From contig JAMWET010007206.1 in the NCBI GenBank assembly GCA_024036415.1, forward strand, positions 552,501 through 616,500: 64,000 nt of DNA. The letters run 5' to 3'. The stretch comes from Prochilodus magdalenae (taxonomy: Eukaryota > Chordata > Actinopteri > Characiformes > Prochilodontidae). Position numbers and translations under genes: made by a program. Positions 24,836 through 35,074 of this stretch are shown one piece after another; within the stretch, counting starts at the first letter, position 1; every line of letters begins with the position of its first letter. Under the pieces are notes generated by a model, which was not told the origin of the DNA, searched no databases, and saw nothing but the letters and a program-made list of their open reading frames with translations.

Positions 24836-26110
24836 AAAGAAACTACTTACCATTCTATTACGAATACAACTTATATTACCACTACTACTACTTATATTAC
24901 TACTACTACTACTTATATTACTACTACTACTATACTATTTCTACTGCTACTCATATTAGTAATGCTAATACTACTACTGCTGCTGCTATTACTACTACTG
25001 CTACTACCAATACTATTACTGCTACTACTATTACTGCTATAGCTTATAATACTATAGTTACTGCTCATATTGCTGCTACTATTTATCATACTATATACTA
25101 TTCTATACTATACTGTAATACTACTACAAGTTACTATACTATTACTTCCATTGCTACCTATTCTAATGCTAATCATGTTAGTAATACTTACACTACTACT
25201 ATTTATATTAGTAATACTACTTTGTTATTACTGCTACTGCTTATACTGTTGTTACTACTTATATTAATGTTATTATTTATCATACTATTCCTACTACTTA
25301 CATTACCACTAGCACTACCTAAATTACTAATACTATAATACTACTATTGGTTTGCGTACTATTACCACTACTACTAATATTATTAATATACTACTACTAC
25401 TTTTATTACTAATAGTATTACTGCTACTTATATTAGTTACTACTTATCATACATTTACCACTACTTATATTACTACTACTACTGCTCCTATAAATACAGT
25501 ATTGCTCTATAGATCTATAATATAGATCTATAATATAGATCTATATACTACTACTACTACTAATATTACTACTATTACTTATTATACTATTACTACTACT
25601 ACTGTTTCTATGGCAGTTTCTAATACTACTACTAATTGTCCTCTTATTATTACTCCTATCACTACTACTTCCATTACCACTAATACTTCTATCGTCCTTA
25701 CTGCCATCTCCACTACTCCTTCTGTTACTACTGCTAGTTTTATTTATATTACTGATGCCACTACTTTCCTTACTATTGCTACCACTTCTACTTGTACTAA
25801 TATGACAACAACCACCACTAATCTTCTCAGTAAACATCTAAACTGATTGAACAACATTGAAATCACATTTCTGACTATATTTAAACACATTTTAGATGTC
25901 CACGGATGACCCTTGTTTACTGGGGTACCACTTATAGTAGTATTACTACTGCTCCTATAAATACAGTATTGCTCTATAGATCTATAATATAGATGTATAT
26001 ATGTATTGCTCTATAAATAGTATGCCATTACCTTTTTACTACTACTACTACGTTTGCTACGTCTACCACCACCACTACTACTAATAGTAAGAACAACAAC
26101 AGGCTCCTGT
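24836..26110. repeat. Degenerate continuation of the ACT/ATT satellite
   Basis: TACTACTAC-type sequence continues with increasing divergence to about 25830 and again at 25935-26095. A segment of about 45 bp (CTCCTATAAATACAGTATTG plus a TAGATCTATAATA palindrome) occurs at 25492 and 25951. The unique stretch 25840-25930 separates them. Confidence 0.8.
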
Positions 26111-26329
26111 GTGCTATTCTATTATAGCTATTACTGTTGAAAATGATTTCAGGCGTCCCCTTCTACTCGCCAAATTACTACTACTGCTGATAATGACGAG
26201 AACAGCAGCGTGCCGTTGTTTATTGCTTGTTTGTTGGAAAGCCAGTCCCTCGTATGCGCAGCTAGTCTGTGTGAATGGTACAGTCTGCTCAGTTCTCCTA
26301 ATAAATCCCGCCACGCGCAGCTGCCCCTT

Positions 26330-26524
26330 CTCTCTGCAACAGCGGCGCTCGCCGTGTCGGCTTTTGGCGTGTTGGGTGAACAAAGCGCGCGTGACCCCGT
26401 TTTTGCTGCTCGCACCTTTGTTCCCTCTCTTCGTGGTCTCGGGTCTGCGCGCCGTGCGAGGCGCGGGCGCGCGAAATTATTGTCTCTCTGTCTCTTCTGC
26501 GCTTCGTTTTTTCCGCGCGCGCGG

Positions 26525-26576
<52 letters not shown>

Positions 26577-26705
26577 CGCGCAGGAAAGCACAGGGAGCTC
26601 GAGCCCGTCTCTCTCGCGCGCTGCTTGCGGCCGGGCTTGGCGGATGCTCGGCGGGATACATGCGCGCACTCCGGCTGCTTCTGCGCCGCCGATGCACGAG
26701 GAAAT
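26330..26705 (+). promoter_or_regulatory. gria1: gria1 CpG-rich promoter and 5' leader region
   Basis: Base composition changes sharply from AT-rich satellite to GC- and CpG-rich sequence from about 26330, continuing through exon 1 to about 26900. It has many CGCG runs around 26380-26480 and 26510-26525. No good TATA box is seen near the expected start, which fits a CpG-island promoter. The leader contains a pure GA tract (26528-26574) and three ATGs upstream of the receptor start (26644, 26660, 26692), all out of frame with it. The transcription start cannot be placed from sequence alone, so the extent of the leader is inferred. Confidence 0.6.
26528..26574. repeat. GA/TC microsatellite in the gria1 5' leader or core promoter
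   Basis: A 47-bp uninterrupted AG dinucleotide run lies inside CpG-rich sequence, 132 bp before the receptor start codon. It is probably transcribed or promoter-proximal, so length variation could matter. The Arg-Glu and Ser-Leu peptides predicted across it are artefacts of the dinucleotide. Confidence 0.95.
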
Positions 26706-26805
26706 ATGCAGCGAAGCTCGGCCCTCTTCCTCCTACTCCTCTTTCTCCTCACCGGCCTGCTCGGGGTCGGCTCGAGCTCCAGTTTCCCAAGTAACATCAA
26801 CATAG
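26706..26805 (+). CDS. gria1: gria1 exon 1 (coding part): AMPA receptor GluA1 signal peptide and mature N-terminus
   Basis: GluA1 is a pore-forming subunit of tetrameric glutamate-gated cation channels at excitatory synapses. This exon gives 33 codons plus one base. After MQRSS comes a leucine-rich hydrophobic core (ALFLLLLFLLTGLLGVG), a typical secretory signal, and then SSSSFPSNINIG, which matches the GluA1 mature start (FPNNIQIG in mammals, from memory). The exon ends ATA G|gtgag and joins exon 2 in phase 1, giving I-G-G-L-F-P, the conserved AMPA receptor junction. The start at 26706 is chosen because it directly precedes the signal peptide. The frame is open upstream to 26109, but that sequence is low-complexity (Arg-Glu from the GA tract) and unlike any receptor. 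Signal cleavage probably falls in the Gly/Ser stretch near residues 21-26. Which teleost paralogue this is (gria1a or gria1b) cannot be told from this much sequence. Confidence 0.9.
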
Positions 26806-27109
26806 GTGAGTGGAAGACGCTCGAGCGCTCCGCGGCGTTGTGCGGGCGCTCTCGAGCCTCGCAGGCGCGCGCCTGCTTCTGAAGTTGCGCGTTAGTGAGT
26901 GAGGGAGGACCGCGAGAGTGGACCTAACTTTAGTGTGGGCACAGCGGATGTTCGGGTTCCACATCAGGTGTTTGGTTTAGTGCTGCCATTGTTTTAGACG
27001 CAGCGTTGTTGAATGGCACGTATTAGTAGAGCTCTGTGATTTACCGAGCATGTGCGTCTTGTCTTCCTGCCTGAACGGCTCCATTTGTTTCCTTCTCGTC
27101 TCTCTGCAG
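26806..27109 (+). other. gria1: gria1 intron 1 (304 bp)
   Basis: A short intron with gtgag donor and ctgcag acceptor, phase 1. Its first half continues the CpG-rich island (to about 26900); the rest is unique sequence. No repeat is seen. Confidence 0.9.
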
Positions 27110-27244
27110 GGGGTCTGTTCCCAACCGACTCCCACGAGTATGAAGTGTTTCGGTTCGCGCTCTCTCAGCACCAGGAGGTGCCCAAACTGGTACCACAGGT
27201 GGACATGGTGGACACGGGCAGCAGTTTCGCCATGACATACGCAT
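27110..27244 (+). CDS. gria1: gria1 exon 2: start of the GluA1 amino-terminal domain
   Basis: This 135-nt exon lies between tctctgcag (acceptor ending at 27109) and gtaagt (donor starting at 27245), both strong splice sites, with phase 1 at each end. It encodes GLFPTDSHEYEVFRFALSQ, then HQEVPKLVPQVDMVDTG and SSFAMTYA. These match the first beta-alpha unit of the extracellular LIVBP-like amino-terminal domain, which controls subunit assembly and binds extracellular partners. FRFALSQ and PKLxPQ(I/V)D are GluA1-like; GluA2 and GluA4 differ here. The exon is shorter than I recall for the GluA3 and GluA4 counterparts, in line with the shorter loop of GluA1. Mammalian GluA1 has an N-glycosylation sequon (N-I-S) where this protein reads D-T-G, so that site appears absent. 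The next exon completes the F of FCSQ. Confidence 0.93.
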
Positions 27245-28769
27245 GTAAGTGCTCTCCGCGTGTGACTTATCTGAGTGAGTCTATGTGCTGCTCATAGGCT
27301 TTGGAACCTGCCTCCTTTCCTAACACTGTCTGGTGAGATGGAGCATGTCAGTCATGCTGTAGTGATCAGACTGGACCAAGTCATACTGGGCTGGTTTTAA
27401 CTTCTGGGTGAACCTTGCTGCTCCATAGCAGGGGTCCCAGGCTGACCGGTTCATCCATTGATGACCAGGACCAGTGCCAACCAAACTAGGTTAGACATTC
27501 CAGGATCAGAGCTTTCCAGATTCCCGCTTGCCAGCCCGGCAGACTCTTAGGATGAACGAATAACTGCATCTTCAAAAAACAAGATCCCTCTTCTTATGCT
27601 CATCAAAATGACATCTTTATACACCAAAGTGGACGCTGTGTTGTAGCTGCATGAAAGGCAATCCATTTTCCTCAAATTTCCATGGTCCTTACACAATTCC
27701 CACTTAAATAGAGGAAATGAAGCGGAATGCCAGGCTCTTTTCATCTGTAAGCCCGTGCACTTATCAGCCTCCAACAGATCAGATATTCTTCTGATCCCTG
27801 GAAGAGATATTAGAAGGTTCCGCCGCCGCATTGTTGGGAAGATTACAGCGTGATTTGCTCGGCACGCAGAATCTTTTAACATCAAACGGGAATGGTGTTT
27901 GTGGAGCATGAAGGCGAGAGGTGCGTCGGTGCGTTCCCAGTCCTGCTGATATTAGCAGCTCCTGACAGGCCGGATGATGACAGCATCCTCACCCGAGATC
28001 CGGCTGGCGGTGTCACTCAGCGACTGCTTCTCGTTTGAAGTGGAAGGTTGACTCAGACAACCGGCATTATGTATCTCGACTCCAGCCAAAGACTGGCTGA
28101 GCAGTGTTCCACCCCCCGCAGACACAGTGTTAGGAGACACCGTGATCAAGGAGGAGTGTTTGGGACTTTTCTGATGACATCTCTAGGGATAAAAGCATTG
28201 GGAGTCCCATGAAGACCACCAACGGAGCAGGGGTACATTAGTGTGGCAGGCTTAGGATGGTGTATTCGTCTGTCCCAGGTAGAGAAACCACAGCCGAACA
28301 GTATCAGTGTTATAGGTATTTGTTCTAGTACGGTTCCTCTTTTATATGGTTCCAAACGAACCCAAATGAACCTGTGAGAATCTAGAGATTCCCATTAGCA
28401 TTGTATTTCTGCTGTGAGGCTGGACAAGCTTTACAGAACACTGGCGAATGGCATACTTTGTTTAGTGTTAATATTGGAAATGGCATATGGGTGTCAGACG
28501 ATACCAGTCAAAAAGCCTGAAACGGATCCTGGAGGAAAATTAGGGAAATTAATCTGATTCAGTTCTGCATACATGCTCACGAAAATATCAATACATGTAT
28601 TACAATATTAGGATCTCTGATACTGTATCAATTCTCAAAAACACAGAATCAATTATGAATTAAAGTTTGCATGTCTTGCCTGGTACCAGACAGTGGTTGA
28701 TATTGTGTTGTGTTTAAACCTCCAACCACTAGGTGGCAGTGTTGTAAACTCTTAAGATCTTAAGCCATT
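27245..28769. other. Intron 2, first block: mostly unique
   Basis: 27640-28150 is repeat-free with balanced composition and could hold conserved noncoding sequence. A sequence matching the CTCF core consensus lies at 28726-28739, reported separately. No other feature is recognised. Confidence 0.3.
28726..28739 (+). promoter_or_regulatory. Candidate CTCF-binding site
   Basis: CCACTAGGTGGCAG fits every position of the degenerate CTCF core CC(A/T)(C/G)(C/T)AG(G/A)(G/T)GGC(G/A)(C/G). It is a sequence match only, and similar motifs also occur in dispersed repeats. Confidence 0.4.
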
Positions 28770-28826
28770 AGACTCGAATCGTTTGCATGTCAGTTATTCT
28801 GTTAATGGTGAGTGTAATTTTAGGAA

Positions 28827-28828
<2 letters not shown>

Positions 28829-28902
<74 letters not shown>

Positions 28903-28914
28903 ATATATATATAA
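28829..28914. repeat. AT dinucleotide microsatellite
   Basis: About 80 bp of TATATA with a single GTGTGT interruption near its 3' end. Confidence 0.95.
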
Positions 28915-29057
28915 TACATCTGAGTTTTAAAAATGCTAACATGAGCAGTGTGTTTATAGGCTACTTGTTTATTTGTTTACTCCACTCCAACGTAAGCAAG
29001 TAGTATATAAACACACTGCTCATGTTAGCATTTTTAAAACTCAGATGTATAATATAT

Positions 29058-29306
29058 ATTGTCGCTGTCCAAAGAAAAACAAGTATCTCCAAAATGGCAA
29101 CTTTACAGGAGAGGCCAAAAACCTCATTAACCTTTAATGGAAGTCAATGGAACCAGACACCTTTCCAGACAGTTTTGAGCCACTTTGGTTGAAACATTCA
29201 TCATAAGATTCTCACGCAATGTAAACAGCAGCTGGTGTGTTCAAATGATGCATAAAAGTAAAAATGGACAAAAATGGAGATACATGTTTTTCATTGGACA
29301 GCGACG
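29058..29306. mobile_element. MITE with roughly 30-bp terminal inverted repeats
   Basis: Terminal GTCGCTGTCCAAAGAAAAAC and its complement TTTTTCATTGGACAGCGAC enclose about 250 bp that cannot code for a transposase. AT-rich flanks (ATATATATT and GATATATAA) hide any target duplication. Confidence 0.7.
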
Positions 29307-29610
29307 ATATATAATGTATAATAATATATATATATATTAATTTCTTAAAATTACACTCACCATTAACAGAATAACTGCCCAAATAGTGAGACATGCAGAC
29401 GATTCGAGTTTTGCAGTTGGTGGCCCATGTGACATAAGAAAAGATGGGTCTTATTGCTGTACCCGAATGACATGGACATTCAGTGAGCAGTGATGCCCTC
29501 CCATGAATCATTCTGCTGGCACCAGCACCACTGGCAGACGTCTGCATGACACAGGACTCCTACAACACTGCCCCTAACACCACGTCAATGTCCCCAAGAA
29601 CAGGATGTCA

Positions 29611-31079
29611 GGGAATGTATTGCAACATGTCACAATATATTGAATCCTAATGCTTGTATTGTGATAAGTACCGGGCCACCAGGTTCATACCAATACAGTA
29701 AATTACTTACACATGCTGCCATACTATCACAACTACTACCACCATAAGAAGTCCATTTATCCGTTCAGTATGCAAAGCGCAAAGATGAATATGGTTCTGA
29801 ATGCAGCTCTGGCACCACTGCGCCCAACAGTCATTCATTTTCCATGAGACTCAGTAACGCTCTGCGGCGCTCAGCCATACAACTGTGAACAACACGACAG
29901 GGGGGAATTCAGCGATGCGATCAAGCTCTGCTTAACTTCAAGCAAATAAACAGTAACGACCAAAACGACCAGCGACCACCAATCAGGATCTCACGTTCCC
30001 TCAAACCAACCACACAAACTGTGGTTCCTACCGAAGGTTTAGAGGAGCGACTCAGCATTGCCGTGTCCGGATTTCCCATACTTTATAATGTGTCCTTATT
30101 GGTATACAGGGAGCTAATTAAAAACAGGGGCTCCGGATAAAGTTAGAGCTGAAGTAGGTTTTTACCTGGTTCTAGATGACATTTAGAAACTAGAAAATTA
30201 TAGTGTGGTTATCCAGGGATATTAAGTCAGGGTCATTTATGGAATGTGTCCAGGTTGTGAACATGCAGTGAATTAATAAACCCAGTACAGTGTTTGTTTA
30301 TAGTGGTTGCTGTTCCTTTAAAAAAAAAAATGGCTGCTTGACAATGCGATTCAGTCCAACATGCTACCTGTCCGCATGCTGACACGCCCACCGGCAACTC
30401 ACTCTTTCAATGTGCATGTGGGATAACAGGTGTAGCATATAACATGCTCCTATTGTTTCATGATATGTGGTTAGCTAGTTGGTGGTTTAATTAAAAGCAG
30501 TCCATTTCTTTTGCCTCTAATGTCTCTAATTGCCTTTAATTAGTTAAGTTTTGCGAGTCAATCCAGAGACAGTATAAAGAGTCAGTGTTGGTACACTCAG
30601 TGCTGACGGCTTCAAGCATCTGAAAACCATTGGCAAGCTACCGTAGTTTAATATGAGACAAAATATCCTCTATAGGGTTCAAACCTGGACTCTGAGCGGG
30701 CCAGAACAATCAGTATCAGCCAATGTACTTTGGGTTTGGTTCAGTCTCTGCACACACATCTCTGGTCGGGGTTTGCTGCTGGTTGTTTGGCGGGTTGTCT
30801 GCTTTGGGCTATATAGGCAGCGAAGTTATTTCCAAAAAGTTCTTCATGCTTTACATGAGCTACACACTGGCGGTTGCTCTCAGCAGCCTGAACTTGGCGG
30901 TACCTGCTGAGCTTTCGGAAAGCCTGCAGAATTGTCCTTTAGGGGGTGTAGAGATGTTTGTGATTGATCCTGAGGATGATCGCGTTAGGCGTGAAAGTGA
31001 AGGGTGATGGGAGAGGGAGGACTTCAAAGCACGGGAGCCACATAGGTAGGATCCACATCTGTATGTGTGTAATGTGAGA
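29611..31079. other. Unique intron 2 sequence
   Basis: No repeat or exon is recognised. The open frames at 30650-31010 have no family match. Confidence 0.4.
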
Positions 31080-32084
31080 GGTGGAGGCTTCTCTTTGGGG
31101 TCTGTTAGTGTTACTGCTGATTATTAGGTACTCGTTAGGTAGCACAGTGTGCTTTAGAGACGGTGTAAGTACTGTGGGTATTTATTACGTAGTACGGTAC
31201 TCATTTCTTTGTTTTCAGATACTCATTGGCTAGTATAACATTCATTAGGTGCTCTTTAGCCAAGCATTAAGTAGCATAGTCCTCATTAGTGACTGTGTAT
31301 CAGATCATACAGTAAAAATGTAAGTAGTATCCTCACTGGACAGTGTAAAACTCATGTGGCACTGTTTAACTTCTCTTTGGTAGTTTAGTTCTCATTAGGT
31401 GCTGTTTATCTACTCATTTGGCTGTACAGTACCAGATTAGATTAGATCATGTAGTACAGATGTAAGTGGTATCCTGATAGGATAGTATAATACTCATTAG
31501 TAGGGTTGCCACCTTTCAGAAAGGAAAATAAAGGACGGGGGTCGTGATCACGAGTGAGCGACACGTGTTGGAAATTGCGTCCAGTATTTGATCCTATTCC
31601 GGGATGGGTGGGGGGTTGGTGGTGAAAGAGTGCGAGAGTGTAATCAGTCATGAGTGATACACGTGTTTATTGGACATTTATGGTAATATGGAACAAAGCG
31701 GGCCCCGTATTTGAGCTGAGTCCGGGGGTGTTGGGGCAGCGGGTGGAGATTCTGATCATTCATGTGTGTGTGACAGACGTGCATACCGGACATTTACAGA
31801 AATACAAAACAAATTTACGGACATTTACAGAAATATGTAACAAATTTACTTAAATATGTAACAAATTTACGGAAATACGTAACAAATTGCGCCCCGTATT
31901 CGTTTAATACGGGGCACAACATTTAATTCCCAAATAAAGGACGATTCCATACGGGATGATTTTACGGGACAGGTGGCAACCCTACTCATTTGGCACTGTT
32001 TAGCAAATCATTAGTAGTATAGTACTATAAGTGCTGTTCATCCATTCATTTGGTAGTACGGGCTCGCATTACATAGCATAGCAC
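31080..32084. repeat. Degenerate minisatellite related to the 81-bp array, split by a MITE
   Basis: Diverged pieces of GGTAGTATAGTACTCATTAG and TTTAGC..ACTCATT motifs lead into the regular array. A separate MITE occupies 31505-31984. Confidence 0.7.
31505..31984. mobile_element. MITE with TAGGGTTGCCACCT ends
   Basis: The left end AGTAGGGTTGCCACCT and right end AGGTGGCAACCCTACT are exact inverted repeats with TA at each outer edge, which suggests a TA target. The interior repeats GGACATTTACAGAAATA and TTACGG motifs and has no transposase. It sits inside the minisatellite. A related truncated copy lies at 44396-44785. Confidence 0.75.
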
Positions 32085-33475
32085 TCATTAGCAACTGTTT
32101 ATTTACTCTTTAGTAAATGCAGTACTCGTTACATTGGCTACTCATGGGGTAGTATAGTACTCATTAGCTCATTAACTGTTTATTTACTCTTTAGTAAATG
32201 TAGTACTCATTACATTGGCTACTCATCAGGTAGTATAGTACTCATTAGCTCATTAACTGTTTATTTACTCTTTAGTAAATGTAGTACTCATTACATTGGC
32301 TACTCATTGGGTAGTATAGTACTCGTTAGCTCATTAACTGTTTATTTACTCTTTAGTAAATGTAGTACTCATTACATTGGCTACTCATTAGGTAGTATAG
32401 TACTCATTAACTCATTAACTGTTTACTTACTCTTTAGTAAATGTAGTACTCATTACATTGGCTACTCATTAGGTAGTATAGTACTCATTATCTCATTAAC
32501 TGTTTATTTGCTCTTTAGTAAATGTAGTACTCATTACATTGGCTACTCATTGGGTAGTATAGTACTCATTAGCTCATTAACAGTTTATTTACTCTTTAGT
32601 AAATGTAGTACTCATTACATTGGCTACTCATTGGGTAGTATAGTACTCATTAGCTCATTAACTGTTTATTTACTCTTTAGTAAATGTAGTACTCATTACA
32701 TTGGCTACTCATTGGGTAGTATAGTACACATTAACTCATTAACTGTTTACTTACTCTTTAGTAAATGTAGTACTCATTACATTGGCTACTCATTAGGTAG
32801 TATAGTAATCATTAACTCATTAACTGTTTATTTACTCTTTAGTAAATGTAGTACTCATTACATTGGCTACTCATTAGGTAGTATAGTACTCGTTAACTCA
32901 TTAACTGTTTATTTACTCTTTAGTAAATGTAGTACTCATTACATTGGCTACTCATTGGGTAGTATAGTAATCATTAACTCATTAACTGTTTATTTACTCT
33001 TTAGTAAATGTAGTACTCATTACATTGGCTACTCATTAGGTAGTATAGTACTCATTAACTCATTAACTGTTTATTTACTCTTTAGTAAATGTAGTACTCA
33101 TTACATTGGCTACTCATTAGGTAGTATAGTACTCATTAACTCATTAACTGTTTATTTACTCTTTAGTAAATGTAGAACTCATTACATTGGCTACTCATTA
33201 GGTAGTATAGTACTCATTATCTCATTAACTGTTTATTTACTCTTTAGTAAATGCAGTACTCATTACATTGGCTACTCATTAGGTAGTATAGTACTCATTA
33301 TCTCATTAACTGTTTATTTACTCTTTAGTAAATGTAGTACTCATTACATTGGCTGCTCATTAGATAGTATAGTACTCGTTAACTCATTAACTGTTTATTT
33401 ACTCTTTAGTAAATGTAGTACTCATTACATTGGCTACTCATTAGGTAGTATAGTACACATTAAGTAATGTTTAGC
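32085..33475. repeat. 81-bp minisatellite, 17 copies in exact register
   Basis: The unit contains CTTTAGTAAATGTAGTACTC and GGTAGTATAGTACTCATTA. The CTTTAG landmark runs from 32108 to 33404, exactly 16 x 81 bp, so there is no net insertion or deletion across the array. Because 81 is a multiple of three, a 386-codon frame (32307-33467) of 27-residue repeats (LTVYLLFSKCSTHYIGYSLG) stays open; I regard it as a by-product. Confidence 0.95.
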
Positions 33476-35074
33476 AACTCATTGGATAGAATAATGCTCC
33501 TTAGGTTCAGTTTAGCTGGTCATTGGGTGGGTTAGTACTCATGAGGTACTAATCATTGGATAGTATAACACTTATTAGGCAGTCTTTAGCTTCTCATTAG
33601 ATTGCATAGTATTCATTAGCCACTGTTTATGTACTCTAGTAAGCAGAGTACCCATTAGAATAGTGTTTAGCTACTCATTAGGTTATATAGCACTCATAAG
33701 GTACTGTTTAGGTGTCAGCAGAGGGTACTGTTAACTACTCATTGGATAGTATAAAAATAATGAAGTGCCTGTTAGGATAGTATTCATAAGCCACTGATAT
33801 CAGCAAACTTCAGCGTACAGCATGACAGCCATCACACAGCACACGCACCACGTGGCTACTTTAGCTATTAGCAGTGGCTACATTAACGGATTCAGGTTTA
33901 TTAGAAGCAATAAAGAACACAGAGAAATCTCGAAGATAAGTGGCCTAAGGGCTCTGCCAAACCATGAAACGTGAAAAGGCAGTAGGCAGTATCTATTCCT
34001 GTGGGCAACTCTCTGGCTTCACCAAGTATGATGAAAGAGGGGAGAGCAGTGTGCTTTAAAGACCATCAAAATGAAACGGTGCCCCTCATAATAAGATCCC
34101 GATCTTGTTTACTCCGTTTTATATGCTCTGCAATTTGCTATCACACCGGTCCAGAGAAACCAGGAGCTATCAAAAAGAGGAGAGAAATGAAAGGAAAAAA
34201 AAAAGGTTTTGGAAGCGTGATTATAAGCGCGGTGGGTCTAGTTCCCCGAACTCATCCGCTACGTCCAAAATATTAATCTGTTTGTTCTGTGGAGAAACAA
34301 GTACACAGGCTTGGCAAAGGGATATTTGTCATAACTAGCTCCCTGCATTTGGTGTGAGATGGAATATGTGATTGTTTGTTTTATCTGTTTGTGCTGTTGT
34401 CTTTGCACTTAGGTGCTTTGAAGCTGGTCGTCGAGTTTCATATAACAGTGCTCAACAGAAACGCTGTCTTCCATTAGAACAGAGTGGGGAAAACTCTTTT
34501 TTATTTATTTTTTTGAAATAGCTGCTGTGTCCTATTATGCATTCTATTGTAAGTGCCTAAGAAATGCCAATTCATGCCCTGAAAATGTCAGCCGCGCAGT
34601 CTAGCAGTTGGTGCGGTAATATGAATGTCTGTTAAACCCAGCAATTTCATGCTCATTTCAGTCTGTTTGTGTGTGCATGACTTGCTTGTCGGTTGCTGTC
34701 CTTCCTGAACTCGGTTCCCTTGCGAAAGATTAACTATTAAATAGACACAGAAATGCAAATGAGGGGTATTAGTCACAGTGCCCTGTAGTGAAGATACACA
34801 TTATCATAATCTGTCATTGAAGATGATTAAAAGAAGAACAACACGTCCGTACGTAACCGATGTGCTGGCCAGCGCATGGATTTATGTTCAACCCAAATGT
34901 GCATATTAAGTAGCGCTCTCTGGAGTCATGTGCATTCAGTCCTTATCAAGCCAAGACTGTAGCAGTCAAGTGGCAAAGCAGTTGCGTGAGCTGTTGGGAC
35001 TAAATTATATATTTCCCTCTGTCAAAATAAATAAATTAGCTTTCCGTTTACTTCCACTGCACAGAATCAGTCTG
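33476..35074. other. Minisatellite tail, then unique sequence
   Basis: 33476-33800 holds decayed CTCATTAGG/TAGTATA motifs. 33800-35074 is unique intronic DNA with no recognised element. Confidence 0.4.

Larger units (their letters stand above)
28770..29610. repeat. Nested inverted-repeat cluster: Tc1-like ends, AT tract, hairpin and MITE
   Basis: Several palindromes are nested. Outer: family A Tc1-like termini in opposite orientation (28772-28826 minus, 29352-29610 plus). Middle: an AT dinucleotide tract (28829-28914), then 42-bp near-perfect arms at about 28918-28959 and 29007-29048 around GGCTACTTGTTTATTTG. Inner: a MITE at 29058-29306 with TIRs GTCGCTGTCCAAAGAAAAAC and TTTTTCATTGGACAGCGAC. 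No gene is present. Confidence 0.75.

Noticed and set aside
26109..26705. In-frame 199-codon extension upstream of the gria1 start
   Set aside because: It crosses the GA microsatellite and GC-rich promoter DNA, resembles no receptor sequence, and would bury the signal peptide.
26149..26803. Overlapping minus-strand and alternative plus-strand frames around exon 1
   Set aside because: GC-rich DNA with few stop codons; they are shadows of the promoter and exon 1.
32307..33467. 386-codon frame of 27-residue repeats
   Set aside because: It is explained by the 81-bp minisatellite, lies inside a gria1 intron and shows no gene signals. Kept only as a repeat curiosity.
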